Shown: positions 46,983 through 55,766, counted from the first letter of the stretch. The stretch: 64,000 nt of DNA from Streptomyces sp. NBC_00162 (GCF_024611995.1 NZ_CP102509.1:8308001-8372000); one strand, 5' to 3'. Notes: a model not told the origin generated them from the sequence alone. Numbers and translations: made by a program.

Positions 46983-48160
46983 TGCATTCCATACCTCTGG
47001 CCGCCGAGGCCGGCTACGCCGTGCCGCCGCTGTGGCGCATCCTCACCAAGTCCGGCTACTTCATCGGCCTGTCCGGAGCCATCGGCGCGACGGTAACCTA
47101 CGCGGCCTCCATCCGCCCCGCACTGCGCGTACCGGAGAACGACCGCGGCGACGTCGACGTCATGAGACGAAGAACGGCCGGCTACCTCGCCTGGGCGGGG
47201 GTCGTGCTGTTGGTCGCGGGCTACTTCCAGCTCGCCGGTCGCCTGGCGCGGGCAGGTAAGGGCATGCCATTCGGTGACGCCCTCGCGCCGGGCCGGATCT
47301 GGGACTTCTTGATGGCGCCGGTGGCGAAGGGGGCCTGGATCGCGCAGGGCACCATCTACCTGGTCCAGAACGTCGTACTGGTCCTCGCGTCCGCGGTCCT
47401 GATCTCCCTGTTCCTTCCCCGGGCGCGCCGACACCTGAACGCTGTCGTGTTGACCGCCCTGCCCCTGACGCTCGCGGTGACGCTCGTCGGCGCGGTTCCG
47501 GCCACCAAGCCGAAGGACGGGGACAAGTGGCTGGACCTGGTGTTCGTCCAGTCCCACATCGTCAGTGGCGTGGTCTGGGTCGGAGGTCTGGTCCTGCTCG
47601 CCGTCCTCGCCGGTGCGCGCGGCCGCCTGAGCGAGGACGCGGGCGCGCTGTGGGCCGACATCTGGCGCCGCTTCGCCTTCGTCGCCCTGATCTGCGTGGG
47701 TGCGGTGTTCACCTCCGGCCTGTGGATGAGCTGGAAGCACGTCGGCTCCGTCAGCCAGCTCTGGACCACGACCTACGGACTCTTCCTGCTCGTCAAGATC
47801 CTGCTGGTCCTCGGCATGGTCACGGCCGGCGGCGTCAACCAGTTCTGGCTGATGCCCCGTATCGCCCGGGCCCGCCGCGAGGATGCCACGTCCTCGCTCC
47901 TGCACCTGACCCTGCGGCACTTCCCGAAGGTGGTCTGGGCCGAGGTGGCCCTCGGGATCGCCGTCCTGGCCATCGTCCCCTTCCTCGGCGGATCGGCCCG
48001 CTCCGAGGCGGGAAGCCCCCCGGCCGTGTCGAGCGGCAGCGTCTTCGCCATGGGCGCCGTCCTCGTCCTCACCCTCGCGGCCTCGCTCTACGTCACCGTC
48101 AGGACCTCCGACACGCTCGCGCGGCGCGCGGCCGGGGCAGCGACCGCCGCAGTGTCATGA
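46982..48160 (+). CDS. CopD-like integral membrane protein
   Basis: 392 residues with eight to nine hydrophobic helices: YFIGLSGAIGATVTYAA, YLAWAGVVLLVAGYFQLA, WIAQGTIYLVQNVVLVLASAVLI, AVVLTALPLTLAVTLVGAVPA, SHIVSGVVWVGGLVLLAVLA, FAFVALICVGAVFTSGLWM, YGLFLLVKILLVLGMVTAGG and WAEVALGIAVLAIVPF. The CopD/YcnJ-type His in SHIVSGVVWVGG fits copper handling. Start ATG 46982 adjoins an iron-box-like operator. Likely copper or haem related. Confidence 0.85.
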   Translation: MHSIPLAAEAGYAVPPLWRILTKSGYFIGLSGAIGATVTYAASIRPALRVPENDRGDVDVMRRRTAGYLAWAGVVLLVAGYFQLAGRLARAGKGMPFGDALAPGRIWDFLMAPVAKGAWIAQGTIYLVQNVVLVLASAVLISLFLPRARRHLNAVVLTALPLTLAVTLVGAVPATKPKDGDKWLDLVFVQSHIVSGVVWVGGLVLLAVLAGARGRLSEDAGALWADIWRRFAFVALICVGAVFTSGLWMSWKHVGSVSQLWTTTYGLFLLVKILLVLGMVTAGGVNQFWLMPRIARARREDATSSLLHLTLRHFPKVVWAEVALGIAVLAIVPFLGGSARSEAGSPPAVSSGSVFAMGAVLVLTLAASLYVTVRTSDTLARRAAGAATAAVS

Positions 48161-48587
48161 CGCCCGCCGGAGAGCGGCGGAGATCATCGGCGGGTTGAGG
48201 CGCGCGAAGCCTTCCTGCCGCTCGTACGGGAAGTACCCGTTACGGGTGGAGCGTAAAGGAGCAGCCCGGGGAACCGTCCTGGCCGGAGTGCGAGTCAGAC
48301 AGGGCAGCGCCTGCCCTGAGGGCAGGCGCTGCACGCCGGGCCCCTTTGGAGGCGCTTCGCGCCGGGGCCCGCCCTATGGAGTGAAGGAAGCAACCCGCCC
48401 TGCTCCCTCAGGCAGTGAGGCTAGGGTTCGGGCAGCCCGTGCCGATATGGCGTGCGCGGGTGAGGCCCGGTGCCCAGATGCGCTGTGCGAGCAGCAGTAC
48501 CACCGGGCCGCTCACCGGGCGCTGTGCGAGGCAGGCGGGCTGGGCGGTCCGGCGTGGTACTCGCCGACTTGTGAGGGGGTCAGGGGT
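48161..48587. other. Gap with a terminator hairpin
   Basis: About 430 bases between the convergent CopD-like and HIT-like genes, with no supported gene. Contains the hairpin at 48304-48332. Confidence 0.45.
48304..48332. terminator. Perfect 13-base hairpin downstream of the CopD-like gene
   Basis: GCAGCGCCTGCCC, three bases, GGGCAGGCGCTGC. Perfect stem between two convergent genes; probably a shared terminator. Confidence 0.65.
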
Positions 48588-49205
48588 TCATTGGCCCATC
48601 GGTGTCTGCGCGGTGCCTCCGTACGAGGCGGTGAGGGTTTCGGCAACGGTGGTTGCATCTGCGTCGGCTACGTCTGCCGGGTATTCGGGCAGCAGGTCGT
48701 CCCAGACGGGCAGCCACGACCCGTACAGCTGGGTCTGTCCCTCCGGCCGGGCGAAGAACCACACGTGCAGGTGTGCGGACCCGTCCCCGATCCGGTAGAC
48801 GTGGGCTCGGCAGATGTTGGCCAGTGCCTGCACATGGCGGACGATGTGAGCGGTGAGCACGCCCAGCTCGGCGGCCAGTTCGTCGGGCAGGTCGGCCATG
48901 TCGTAGTGGTCGCGTGGGTACAGCATCAGCACCAGCGGCACACCGACGCCCGGTATCCGGGCCAGTCGCCAGCGGTCGTTGAGCCAGATGCCTTCGTCGC
49001 GGGAGCGGCACTCATCGCAGTCCGCCGGGTCTTCGCCGTGCCGCCGCGGCTCGGGCACAACGGGCGGGCGGAGCGCGGACACGCGTAGTCCATCCGCCTC
49101 GAAGGGGCTGATGTCCCATCCGGTCATTCTTGCCAACGGAAGCCGAAACTCATCATCCGCAGCCGCACGTGCGTGGTCGTAGAACTCATCGGGTCGCAAG
49201 GCCAT
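48588..49205 (-). CDS. HIT-like (histidine-triad) family protein
   Basis: 205 residues from the ATG at 49205. The frame is continuous; MALRPDEFYDHARAAADDEFRLPLARM at the start, then CRSRDEGIWLNDRWRLARI with a Cys pair near 69, and in the second half RAHVYRIGDGSAHLHVWFFARPEG, where HLHVW resembles the His-triad core (His-x-His) of diadenosine-polyphosphate hydrolases. The full HxHxHxx is not strict. Upstream a 7-base tandem repeat sits in its promoter region. Confidence 0.8.
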   Translation of the reverse strand: MALRPDEFYDHARAAADDEFRLPLARMTGWDISPFEADGLRVSALRPPVVPEPRRHGEDPADCDECRSRDEGIWLNDRWRLARIPGVGVPLVLMLYPRDHYDMADLPDELAAELGVLTAHIVRHVQALANICRAHVYRIGDGSAHLHVWFFARPEGQTQLYGSWLPVWDDLLPEYPADVADADATTVAETLTASYGGTAQTPMGQ

Positions 49206-49220
49206 GATCGTAAGACTAGC

Positions 49221-49249
49221 TGCGCCCTGCGCCCTGCGCCCTGCGCCCT
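49221..49249. repeat. 7-base tandem repeat (TGCGCCC x4)
   Basis: Four uninterrupted copies of TGCGCCC, about 16 bases upstream of the HIT-like start codon, a simple repeat that could vary in copy number. Confidence 0.8.
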
Positions 49250-49339
49250 GCACGCTGCTGGCGGCCCGCTGGATGACAGAAGCCACGGATCTTTCATAGG
49301 TCGGCTGCGGCCGCTGCCGGCGCTGGAGCCGGCCCCGCG

Positions 49340-49814
49340 GCCCGTTGCCGACGTCGAGCGCTTGTGGATCGTGGACGGCATCCTCGTCCGCGACCGCGCC
49401 GTAGGTGCCTCCTTCCGCAACTACCGGTTCTCGGCGAACGTGTAGGTCATCATCGATGTCGGCATCCGTCTGGTCGTCGCGGGCGCCCGCCCGGCGCCGG
49501 GCAACAAGGCCGACGCCCACGTCTGGCGGGAGTCGGACCTCCCGGCCGCGGCGGCCGGGACGACGGTCATCGCGGACGGCGCCTTCCTGCGCGCCGGTCT
49601 GATCGTCCCGCACCGCAGAAGGGCCGGACGTCCCCTCCTGCGTGGACAGGAGGAGGACAACGCCGAGCCCCGCCGGGTCCGCGCCCGCGTCGAGCACACC
49701 TTCGCCCGCATGAAGAACTGGAAGATCCTCCGCGACTGCCGCCAGAAGGGAGACGGCCTCCACCACGCCGTCCAGGCCGTCGCCACCATGCACAACCTCG
49801 CTTTGGCACGGTGA
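49340..49814 (+). mobile_element. IS5-family transposase remnant with stop codon
   Basis: WIVDGILVRDRAVGASFRNYRFSANV, then TAG at 49443-49445, then in the same frame VIIDVGIRLVVAGARPAPGNKADAHVW, VIADGAFLRAGLIVPHRR and RARVEHTFARMKNWKILRDCR. All three DDE positions are visible but the stop (from CAG in relatives) and the missing N-terminus make it inactive. Confidence 0.75.
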
Positions 49815-49920
49815 AACAGCAGGTCAAACACCACTCAGGCCTGCCCGAATCGGACCTTCTGCAACAACCTCTAGCTCTCCTCGGAGGTTGAGGGGCTCGT
49901 CGGTGCAGAAGGCAGCGGTA

Positions 49921-49948
49921 GAGAGGGTTCGAATCCGTCCACCCCGCT
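49921..49948. other. tRNA 3'-end-like sequence, possible attachment site
   Basis: GAGAGGGTTCGAATCCGTCC then ACCCCGCTCA: a T-loop TTCGAAT with a mostly paired stem and a CACCCCG acceptor-like end, as in proline tRNAs. No complete tRNA is upstream, so it may be an integration scar. Confidence 0.35.
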
Positions 49949-50142
49949 CATTGATGAGCCCACCACGCGGCCCCCACTCCGCCGGCGGTTGTGACCAGCG
50001 AGACGAGCCACGTGGGCACGCGCTGAATGGTCAAGTGGAGTCCACCGCAGCGTAGTTCCAGGGCTGGAGGCGCAGTGTGGTTACCTGCTCTGACACTCAT
50101 GTTGGCGTCCTCTTTTCGGGCCTTGTCCTGCTTGGTCTGCAT
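49948..50142 (-). CDS. Small protein with C-terminal membrane helix
   Basis: 64 residues from the ATG at 50142 (AGAGGAC upstream). Charged N-terminus MQTKQDKARKEDANMSV, then the pattern ALELRCGGLHLTIQRVPTWLVSLVTTAGGVGAAWW, a short tail-anchored membrane protein common in Streptomyces near small regulators. Function unknown. Longer upstream in-frame starts exist but lack a ribosome site. Confidence 0.65.
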   Translation of the reverse strand: MQTKQDKARKEDANMSVRAGNHTAPPALELRCGGLHLTIQRVPTWLVSLVTTAGGVGAAWWAHQ

Positions 50143-50711
50143 GTCCTCTGGCTCCTGTCGCGCGTCGTTGCGTGACGTTGGTGAGGGAAGGAGCACAATG
50201 CGACGACGCGGGTGGGTCGCCATCGACGCTATGCAGTCATGAGAGATGACCGGGGCGTAAGCGGCCAACTCGGATGCTGTCAAAGGGGGTTTGGAGCACG
50301 CTGAGCAGCGGGGTCACCTAGGCACGGAGCCTGTCCAAGCACACGTCAACGGGCTGTATTGCCCCGCGACGTATCGCCCTGAGGACGATTTCAGGCTACT
50401 GCCAGCCCCCGGGGTCGTCGCTGTCAGCTTGTGTGCAATCCGGGGACTCCAATTTGACCCTTTGGCCAGCGCGGCGCGTTGCTGCCCCACCTTGCTGAGC
50501 TACAAAGGGGCTGATCGGGGCGGCGTGCAGGTAATAGCTGGAGGTAAACGCGTCGGCCCCCCAACGGTGTGCAGGTAGTAGCGCTGGAGGTATCCCGCTT
50601 GGCACCGACCTGCCACGATGTGTACTCGGCAAGGGGCGGTCGAACCCTGCGACGCGCCGGATGTGTCCGGTGAGTAAGGGGCTTCGGTACCCCTCCGGAA
50701 TATCGCGCTGA
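50143..50711. other. Gap with direct repeats
   Basis: About 570 bases without a supported gene. Holds the direct repeats annotated at 50526-50592 and part of those at 50701-50745. Confidence 0.4.
50526..50592. repeat. Direct repeats TGCAGGTA(A/G)TAGC
   Basis: TGCAGGTAATAGCTGGAGGTA at about 50526-50546 and TGCAGGTAGTAGCGCTGGAGGTA at about 50570-50592: near-identical units 44 bases apart, of unknown role. Confidence 0.6.
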
Positions 50712-50745
50712 TCACGTCATCGGAGCTATCGCGCTGATCAAGTCA
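50701..50745. repeat. 19-base direct repeat, period 26
   Basis: TATCGCGCTGATCACGTCA (50701-50719) and TATCGCGCTGATCAAGTCA (50727-50745), one mismatch. It sits exactly where the glutamate dehydrogenase fragment ends, so it may mark a rearrangement point. Confidence 0.65.
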
Positions 50746-50910
50746 CGGCGGACGACGACCTGCGGGTGGATCACGACGTGGATGCCGCGGCCCTGGCGGG
50801 ACAGCTCGTTGGTGACGGAGTCCACGAGGAAGGGCATGTCGTCGGTGACGACCTCGACGACGGAGTGGCTGGAGGTCCAGCCGTTCTCTTCCACCGTGGG
50901 GGTGTGCACC
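50746..50910 (-). pseudogene. NAD-glutamate dehydrogenase N-terminal fragment
   Basis: The minus strand reads HTPTVEENGWTSSHSVVEVVTDDMPFLVDSVTNELSRQGRGIHVVIHPQVVVRRDL, an N-terminal piece of the 180 kDa bacterial glutamate dehydrogenase. Everything upstream and downstream is missing, so it is a small remnant. Confidence 0.75.
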
Positions 50911-51092
50911 CCACCGTGCCCCGCAGACCCCCCGCTCCCTGCTCAGTACCCGGAGGGTCAGGGGGACGTAGACACGCATGGCCCCCGCCTTGCGGCGTCG
51001 AACGCCGGCGCCTCGGCAACCGCGCCCCCGGCCGAGAGCACCGTTGCGGCCGTCGCCGACTGACACAGGCTCCGGCGTCAGCCTGGAACCGG

Positions 51093-51359
51093 TCAGGTCT
51101 TGGTTGTGCCGGCTGGTCGTCCGCCGGTGGGAGCCCGCCGGGAGAGGTTGGCGGCGTAGGAGCTGGCGGTGCCGGTTTCCGCTGTCCAGTTGTCGGCGGT
51201 CTGCTGGGCGAAGCCGAGCAGCCGGCTGAAGACGTAGGCGGGCAGTTCCCGGGCGAGCTCCATCAGCGAGGCGTTGCGGGCCGGGCCGACCCGGATGCCG
51301 AGGGCTGTGAGGCGCAGGGCCAGGCGACGCGAAGGAGAGCCGCGCGGGTACGACGGCAT
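51093..51359 (-). pseudogene. Recombinase C-terminal remnant
   Basis: RLTALGIRVGPARNASLMELARELPAYVFSRLLGF and TADNWTAETGTASSYAANLSRR resemble the C-terminal segment of large tyrosine recombinases common in Streptomyces. It is on the strand opposite the next remnant, indicating an inversion or a second copy. Confidence 0.5.
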
Positions 51360-51905
51360 CCGCCGCTACCTCGTCGTCTCCAGCCGGTCCTCACCCACTG
51401 GACCGCGACGGTCGGAGTGAGCTCGCTGCGCCAGGTCACGAAGGACCACGTCGACGACGCCGTGGCGGAGTTGTCCGGTATGGCCAGCCGAAGTCTGCCA
51501 CCGTCCTGCGCAGTTTGTTCCGCGCGCTCAAGAGCCGGCGGGTGATCTTCCAGAATCCGGCCCGTTACCTCCCCGTCGGCGACCTCACCGGCCTCCCGAG
51601 GTCCATCCCCTCCGACCGACTGATGGGCCTGCTCGACCCAGGCCAGGACACCGCTCGGCCCGGCTCGTCGTCGCCTTGGCCGCCATCCACGCCCTGCCCG
51701 GCAGCGAGATCCCGACCCTGCAGTCCAGTTGGCCTCGACCTGTCCCGCGGCACCCTGGAAGGGCGGCGGGGCCTGCTGCGCACACCCTCTACCTGGAGGA
51801 GCTCACCCACCAGCTCGCCGCGGACTGGAGCGCCTACCGCCATCGCCGGTGGCCGGCCTCGGCCAATCCCCACCTCTTGGTCAGCTGCGGGCCCACCCTG
51901 AGCCC
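51360..51905 (+). pseudogene. Recombinase core remnant, frame-shifted
   Basis: Plus-strand pieces in three frames: RRLQPVLTHWTATVGVSSLRQVTKDHVDDAVAEL, FRALKSRRVIFQNPARYLP and DRLMGLLDPGQ, VALAAIHALPGSEIPTLQ, HTLYLEELTHQLAADWSAYRHRRWPASANPHL. They match the order of a Streptomyces tyrosine recombinase without the final catalytic part. Inactive. Confidence 0.55.
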
Positions 51906-51970
51906 GATACCGCAGCTAAAGCCCGTGGCGGGTGTGGCAGCGGATCCGGCATTATCCCCGTGTGATCGTG

Positions 51971-52591
51971 ATGCAACCCGTTCTGGAGATCGTTGCTGTC
52001 GACGACTTCGCGCTCTGGCCGGTTGGCGAGCACGAATCGTACGGCTACCTCGTACTGGACGGGGAGCTGACTCCGGCTGAGGTCGGCACGGCCGTTATGC
52101 GAATCGCCGACTGCAACGACTTCGAGCCGGAGGAGGAGCACGGGCCATGCCCGACCGACCCGCTCGGCACATACCTGCACGGGCTGCTCACCATGCCTGA
52201 TCTGTTTGCCGCCGGCGGGTTCCGGGTGACCGACAACGCCACCAACACCGTCTTCGTCGAGCTGGGCTGCTGCAACGGCCTGGAGACCTGGCGGGACTGG
52301 CTGGAGGTACTCGACGCCACCGGCTGCTCCTACTTCGGCCACGATCCGTCCTCGATGGCCGAACGCGTCGGCGACATCGTCCGGCTGACGTTCGACGCCC
52401 ACGGGACGGACGGCAGCCCGGTGATCGAGCTGCCTGTAGACCAGGTGCGCACGCTCGTCGCCGGCGCCCAGCAGGATTTGCAGGACTTCCTCAGCCTTGC
52501 CGGAACCTGGGCTGAACAACACCTTCCGGCACACGCCGCCGCCGTCACTGCCGCCCTGGCACGGGCACTGGACCTGGCGCCCACACAATGA
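51971..52591 (+). CDS. Hypothetical protein, first gene of a two-gene operon
   Basis: About 206 residues from the ATG at 51971; GTG at 51962 or 51968 is equally possible. Begins MQPVLEIVAVDDFALWPVGEHESYGYLVLDGELTPAEVGTAV, then GLLTMPDLFAAGGFRV, VFVELGCCNGLETWRDWLEVL and a helical C-terminus. No signal peptide or membrane helix; Cys-Cys near 100. Not recognised. It overlaps the next gene by four bases, so the two are co-translated and functionally linked. Confidence 0.75.
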   Translation: MQPVLEIVAVDDFALWPVGEHESYGYLVLDGELTPAEVGTAVMRIADCNDFEPEEEHGPCPTDPLGTYLHGLLTMPDLFAAGGFRVTDNATNTVFVELGCCNGLETWRDWLEVLDATGCSYFGHDPSSMAERVGDIVRLTFDAHGTDGSPVIELPVDQVRTLVAGAQQDLQDFLSLAGTWAEQHLPAHAAAVTAALARALDLAPTQ

Positions 52592-53241
52592 CCAGCTTCC
52601 TGACCCACCGAGCGCACGTGCACGATGCCCGACTCCCCCTCCGTCGCCGGCACAGCGCGCTGCGGACCTGCATCACCCTCTTCGCGCCGTACGGCTTCCG
52701 GGCGACGTACCACCACCTCACGCTCAGCGCCGCGATTCCCCGGCGTCTGGAGGCGGACCCGGGCGCGCTGGTGCGGGCGGTGGAGGAACTACATGAGGCG
52801 CGGGTGCTGTGGCTTGCGCGAGCGGAGGAGTACACCGCGCAACGCCGGGCAGAGAAGCGGGCCGGGCGGCGTGCTGTACCGAACCCGCGACCGTGGTGGC
52901 TACGGAGCAGGTGGGACGGCCCGGACCGCGCCTGGCACCAAGACCCGTTTCGTCACCCGTCACTACGACTGTCCGAGTACGTCCGGAGACAGAACGCGAT
53001 TCTGGACGGCGCCGAGCCCCCCGGCTGCCCGGCCTGTGGGGATGAAGGACCGCGGGGGCTGAGCTCGACCGGGCACGGCTGGCTCGAACTGTGCCGTCGG
53101 TGCGCGTGGGTGCTGGCGCCATGTCCGTGCGGGCAGCGACACCGGTTCGTGCCTGAGATCCCGTTCAGCTGGAACGGGATCTGGCAGCGAGCGCACATGA
53201 GCGATGACGGCGTGCCGAACCCTCACTGGCCTGCGGGCTAG
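52588..53241 (+). CDS. Hypothetical zinc-ribbon-like protein, second gene of the operon
   Basis: 217 residues, ATG overlapping the previous stop (ATGA). The N-terminal 120 residues are basic and helical (HARVLWLARAEEYTAQRRAEKR). Near 155-190 a Cys array CPACGDEG, CRRCAW and CPCGQRH looks like a zinc ribbon or treble clef. Function unknown; partner of the upstream gene. Nucleic-acid binding is a reasonable guess from the basic region and zinc motif (inference). Confidence 0.75.
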   Translation: MTSFLTHRAHVHDARLPLRRRHSALRTCITLFAPYGFRATYHHLTLSAAIPRRLEADPGALVRAVEELHEARVLWLARAEEYTAQRRAEKRAGRRAVPNPRPWWLRSRWDGPDRAWHQDPFRHPSLRLSEYVRRQNAILDGAEPPGCPACGDEGPRGLSSTGHGWLELCRRCAWVLAPCPCGQRHRFVPEIPFSWNGIWQRAHMSDDGVPNPHWPAG

Positions 53242-53400
53242 CCAGTTGGATGCGGCACGGCGAACGCTCGGAACATCAGATCCCGTCAGCCAAGCCGGAA
53301 CCCGCACGCGTGGCACCGCCGCAGCCATCAACTGGCACGCAGGTTCCGGCTTACCAACGTTCAGGATTCCGGGAACCCGCGCGCTTCGGCCCGCATCAGC

Positions 53401-53631
53401 GTGAAGATCGCCCCGCTCCACCCGGATAGCACCGAGTGCGACCACGCGGTCAGCCCCTCCGGCAAGCCCCGCGACCTCGCCTCCGGATGCGTCGGCCGCC
53501 GCTCCTACGCCGTGGTGTGCAGCGCCTGCGGCCTCGTCGGTGACCCCCACAGCCTCGGGGTCCTCGCCGAGCCGGCGCAGACCCGGCACCGCGACAGCCA
53601 CAAGACCACGCTCGTCCCGGCCACCCGCTGA
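53401..53631 (+). CDS. Small Cys-containing hypothetical protein
   Basis: 76 residues from a GTG at 53401. STECDHAVSPSG, then SGCVGRRSYAVVCSACGLVGDPHSLG: four Cys spaced like a zinc finger. It may be a small transcription-linked protein; not recognised. Ends 155 bases before the strong terminator at 53789. Confidence 0.55.
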   Translation: MKIAPLHPDSTECDHAVSPSGKPRDLASGCVGRRSYAVVCSACGLVGDPHSLGVLAEPAQTRHRDSHKTTLVPATR

Positions 53632-53968
53632 CCCCCACCCACCCGGCATCCGGGAGCAATTGGTCCCGGATGGCCCGTCGAAACCCAAGCCGCGGCAGGA
53701 AGCCGGGCCACCCCGGCGACCACCAACTGGTCACCGGACCCGGTATAGAGCCCGACCTCATGCTAGAACGGTGACCGGCTCATACACGAAGGCCCCTCAC
53801 CACCCCGATTGTTCCGGGTGGTGAGGGGCCTTTTCGCTGTGCCGGAGCTGTTGCCCGAAGGCAGCCGCTACGTCATGAGGCCGGCAGCTCGAAGGCCGAA
53901 GACCGGCCGGCACGTCGGCTTCGGGGCGAGGACCGGCTCCGCCCCCTCCGGAGCCGGTGACTTCTCGA
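53632..53968. other. Gap with a strong terminator
   Basis: About 340 bases between convergent genes; no supported gene besides the terminator. Confidence 0.5.
53789..53834. terminator. Strong intrinsic terminator
   Basis: AAGGCCCCTCACCACCC and GGGTGGTGAGGGGCCTT are perfect 17-base arms with a ten-base loop, followed by TTTT. Bidirectional, between convergent genes. Confidence 0.9.
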
Positions 53969-54421
53969 TCACAGCAGGGCCGTCAGGCGCTGAACGCTGC
54001 GGCTGCCCTCACGACGTACGCCCAAGGGGATCAGGGCGGCATGGGTCGGCAGGCGCACGCCCCCAGTGAACGCAACCCTAGTGCCTGGGCCTTCTGGCGC
54101 CGCCGCCACGCCGATCAGCAGGAACCGGCTCTGTAGCCAGCACCAGCCGGGCCGCTGCACCCCGCGCAGTCGTGCCCGCATCCCGTACCTGCTTCGCACC
54201 GTCGCCTCTACGCGCTCACCGTGCCGACCGACGACGCGCAGCTGCTCCATGTCGGGCACGACCTGCCCGAACGCTCCCTCCAGGTCGCCCAGCAGGTCCC
54301 AGACCCGTTCGAAGGGGGTGTCGATGTGCGCCTCGGTCACGTGGGCGCCGCGAATACCGCTGGCCAAGGCGTGCAGGCGGCGTACAGGGTCGAGGTCGGT
54401 GATGGGCCAGGGCTCGTTCAT
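53969..54421 (-). CDS. SRPBCC-family (START-like) protein
   Basis: About 150 residues. The start ATG at 54421 overlaps the stop of the sigma factor gene (ATGA), so it is translationally coupled. EAHIDTPFERVWDLLGDLEGAFGQVVPDMEQLRVVG is the typical SRPBCC opening, followed by GERVEATVRSRYGMRARLRGVQRPGWCWLQS. Lipid- or ligand-binding helix-grip fold. Being encoded with an ECF sigma factor, it could be its partner or target (inference). Confidence 0.85.
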   Translation of the reverse strand: MNEPWPITDLDPVRRLHALASGIRGAHVTEAHIDTPFERVWDLLGDLEGAFGQVVPDMEQLRVVGRHGERVEATVRSRYGMRARLRGVQRPGWCWLQSRFLLIGVAAAPEGPGTRVAFTGGVRLPTHAALIPLGVRREGSRSVQRLTALL

Positions 54422-54939
54422 GACGTCCACGCCTTCCGGAAGATGTCGCGGGCCCGGTGCAGCCGCGACTTGACAGTGCCCGTGCGCACGCCGAGCAAGG
54501 CTGCGGCGGTGCGCTCGTCCAGGCCTTCGACGTCACGCAGCATCAGCACCGCGCGGTGCTCGGGGGAGAGCCGTTCCAGTACGTCCCGGATGTCGGCGGA
54601 GAGTTGCGGGTCGCCACGGGCGGGGAGCGCGCTGAGATCGGCCGGTACGGTGCGGGCGGCGCGGTGCGCGGTGCGGACCGCCTCCCGTACGGCGATGGCA
54701 CGGACCCAGCCGTGCAGTGCAGCGGGGTCCTTGAGGGTGCGTAGCGACTTGAAGACCGACACCAGGGTCTCCTGCGCAGCGTCGGCGCCTTGGCCCAGGG
54801 CTATGGGCGCGCAGACGCGGCCCACGTACGGGGCGAGGACGTCCAGGAGTTCGGCCATGGCTAGGGTGTCGCCACGCTGGGCGGCTCGCACGAGGCGGAC
54901 CGTCCGGTCACCGGATCGTTCATCGGGCACGGTCCGCAT
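54418..54939 (-). CDS. ECF-type RNA polymerase sigma factor
   Basis: 173 residues. Region 2 (AAQRGDTLAMAELLDVLAPYVGRVCAPIALGQGADAAQETLVSVFKSLRTL) and region 4 (LERLSPEHRAVLMLRDVEGLDERTAAALLGVRTGTVKSRLHRARDIF) are complete, so it can bind core polymerase and a -35/-10 promoter. No anti-sigma gene is adjacent. It overlaps the membrane protein gene upstream (54920-54939) and the SRPBCC gene downstream, so a three-gene operon. Confidence 0.93.
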   Translation of the reverse strand: MRTVPDERSGDRTVRLVRAAQRGDTLAMAELLDVLAPYVGRVCAPIALGQGADAAQETLVSVFKSLRTLKDPAALHGWVRAIAVREAVRTAHRAARTVPADLSALPARGDPQLSADIRDVLERLSPEHRAVLMLRDVEGLDERTAAALLGVRTGTVKSRLHRARDIFRKAWTS

Positions 54940-55372
54940 CCTTCCACCGCGCCACGCGCAGAGCGGCGACGGTCAGGACGGCGCACAGTGGGGTGTAGAG
55001 CATGAGGTTGAGCCAGTAGAAGGCAGTGCCGGTCTCTTTGGCGAACAGCCAGTAGATCCCCGCCAGGGCGCGCAGCGAGAGGCCTGCTGTCACGGCCAGG
55101 GTGCCGAAGCGGAGTAGCAGGTGGCGCGGTCGGCGAGAGTGGGCAAGGACGAAGGCGGCGGCGGTGAGGAGCAGGACGACAAGAGGAAGCAGGATCGATG
55201 GTGTGAACGGCACGTCTGTACCGAGAACAGCTTGGGAGAGGCTCCTGTCGTCGGCTGCGGGCCATGTGGCTCCCGTCGTCCAGTAAAGGTGGAGCACAGC
55301 GTCCACGGTGAGCACCGAGGCGACGAGCGCAGCGGCGCGGGTCGGGGCGGTGGTGGCAGGCCGGTACAGCAT
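54920..55372 (-). CDS. DUF3995-type membrane protein
   Basis: 150 residues with four helices: AALVASVLTVDAVLHLYW, ILLPLVVLLLTAAAFVLAHS, FGTLAVTAGLSLRALAGIYWLFA and FYWLNLMLYTPLCAVLTVAALRVA. The first helix with HLYWTTGATWP is typical of DUF3995. Located upstream of, and overlapping, the ECF sigma gene, it may act as a membrane sensor or anti-sigma-like partner; this is inference. Confidence 0.8.
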   Translation of the reverse strand: MLYRPATTAPTRAAALVASVLTVDAVLHLYWTTGATWPAADDRSLSQAVLGTDVPFTPSILLPLVVLLLTAAAFVLAHSRRPRHLLLRFGTLAVTAGLSLRALAGIYWLFAKETGTAFYWLNLMLYTPLCAVLTVAALRVARWKDADRAR

Positions 55373-55766
55373 GGGTCCTCCTACGCGGCGAGGGTTTCCG
55401 TCGGTCTGTTGAGGAGCCGCGCACGCGAAACGTTCCCTCGGGCTGCGTAAATTTTCGAAGATGTGCGAAGCCCACCCGGGCCGAGCTGTCGAGCCGCTTC
55501 CGGTGCCGCGGCGATCAAACGCGTCAGCAGCAGGGCTGAGGCTGCCATCAGCGTTTCGCTCCCTCGGTCGCCGGCGTTGGACGAGTCGGTGGGCGGCCTC
55601 GCCCGTCCCGTCGGCTTCTGGAACGGCCCCGGAGTCCTGGCTCAGACACCCGCCGCAAGGTAACCGTCGAGTGGCTTGCGCGTCGTGAGATAGCCCCGTT
55701 TCCCGGCCTTGGGCGCCTCGTTGGGCTGATCGAGTGATGCGAGGGTCGGCGAGTGAGGGGCGGGGC
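55373..55766. other. Gap with no supported gene
   Basis: About 390 bases between the DUF3995 gene and the Tn3 transposase; possibly the left edge of the transposon. No 38-base Tn3 end was recognised. Confidence 0.4.

Noticed and set aside
49221..49249. CRISPR array
   Set aside because: Seven-base contiguous units without spacers; no cas genes and no longer repeat-spacer pattern anywhere in the window.
49910..49950. Complete tRNA gene
   Set aside because: Only the T-arm and acceptor-like 3' end are seen; no anticodon or D arm upstream.
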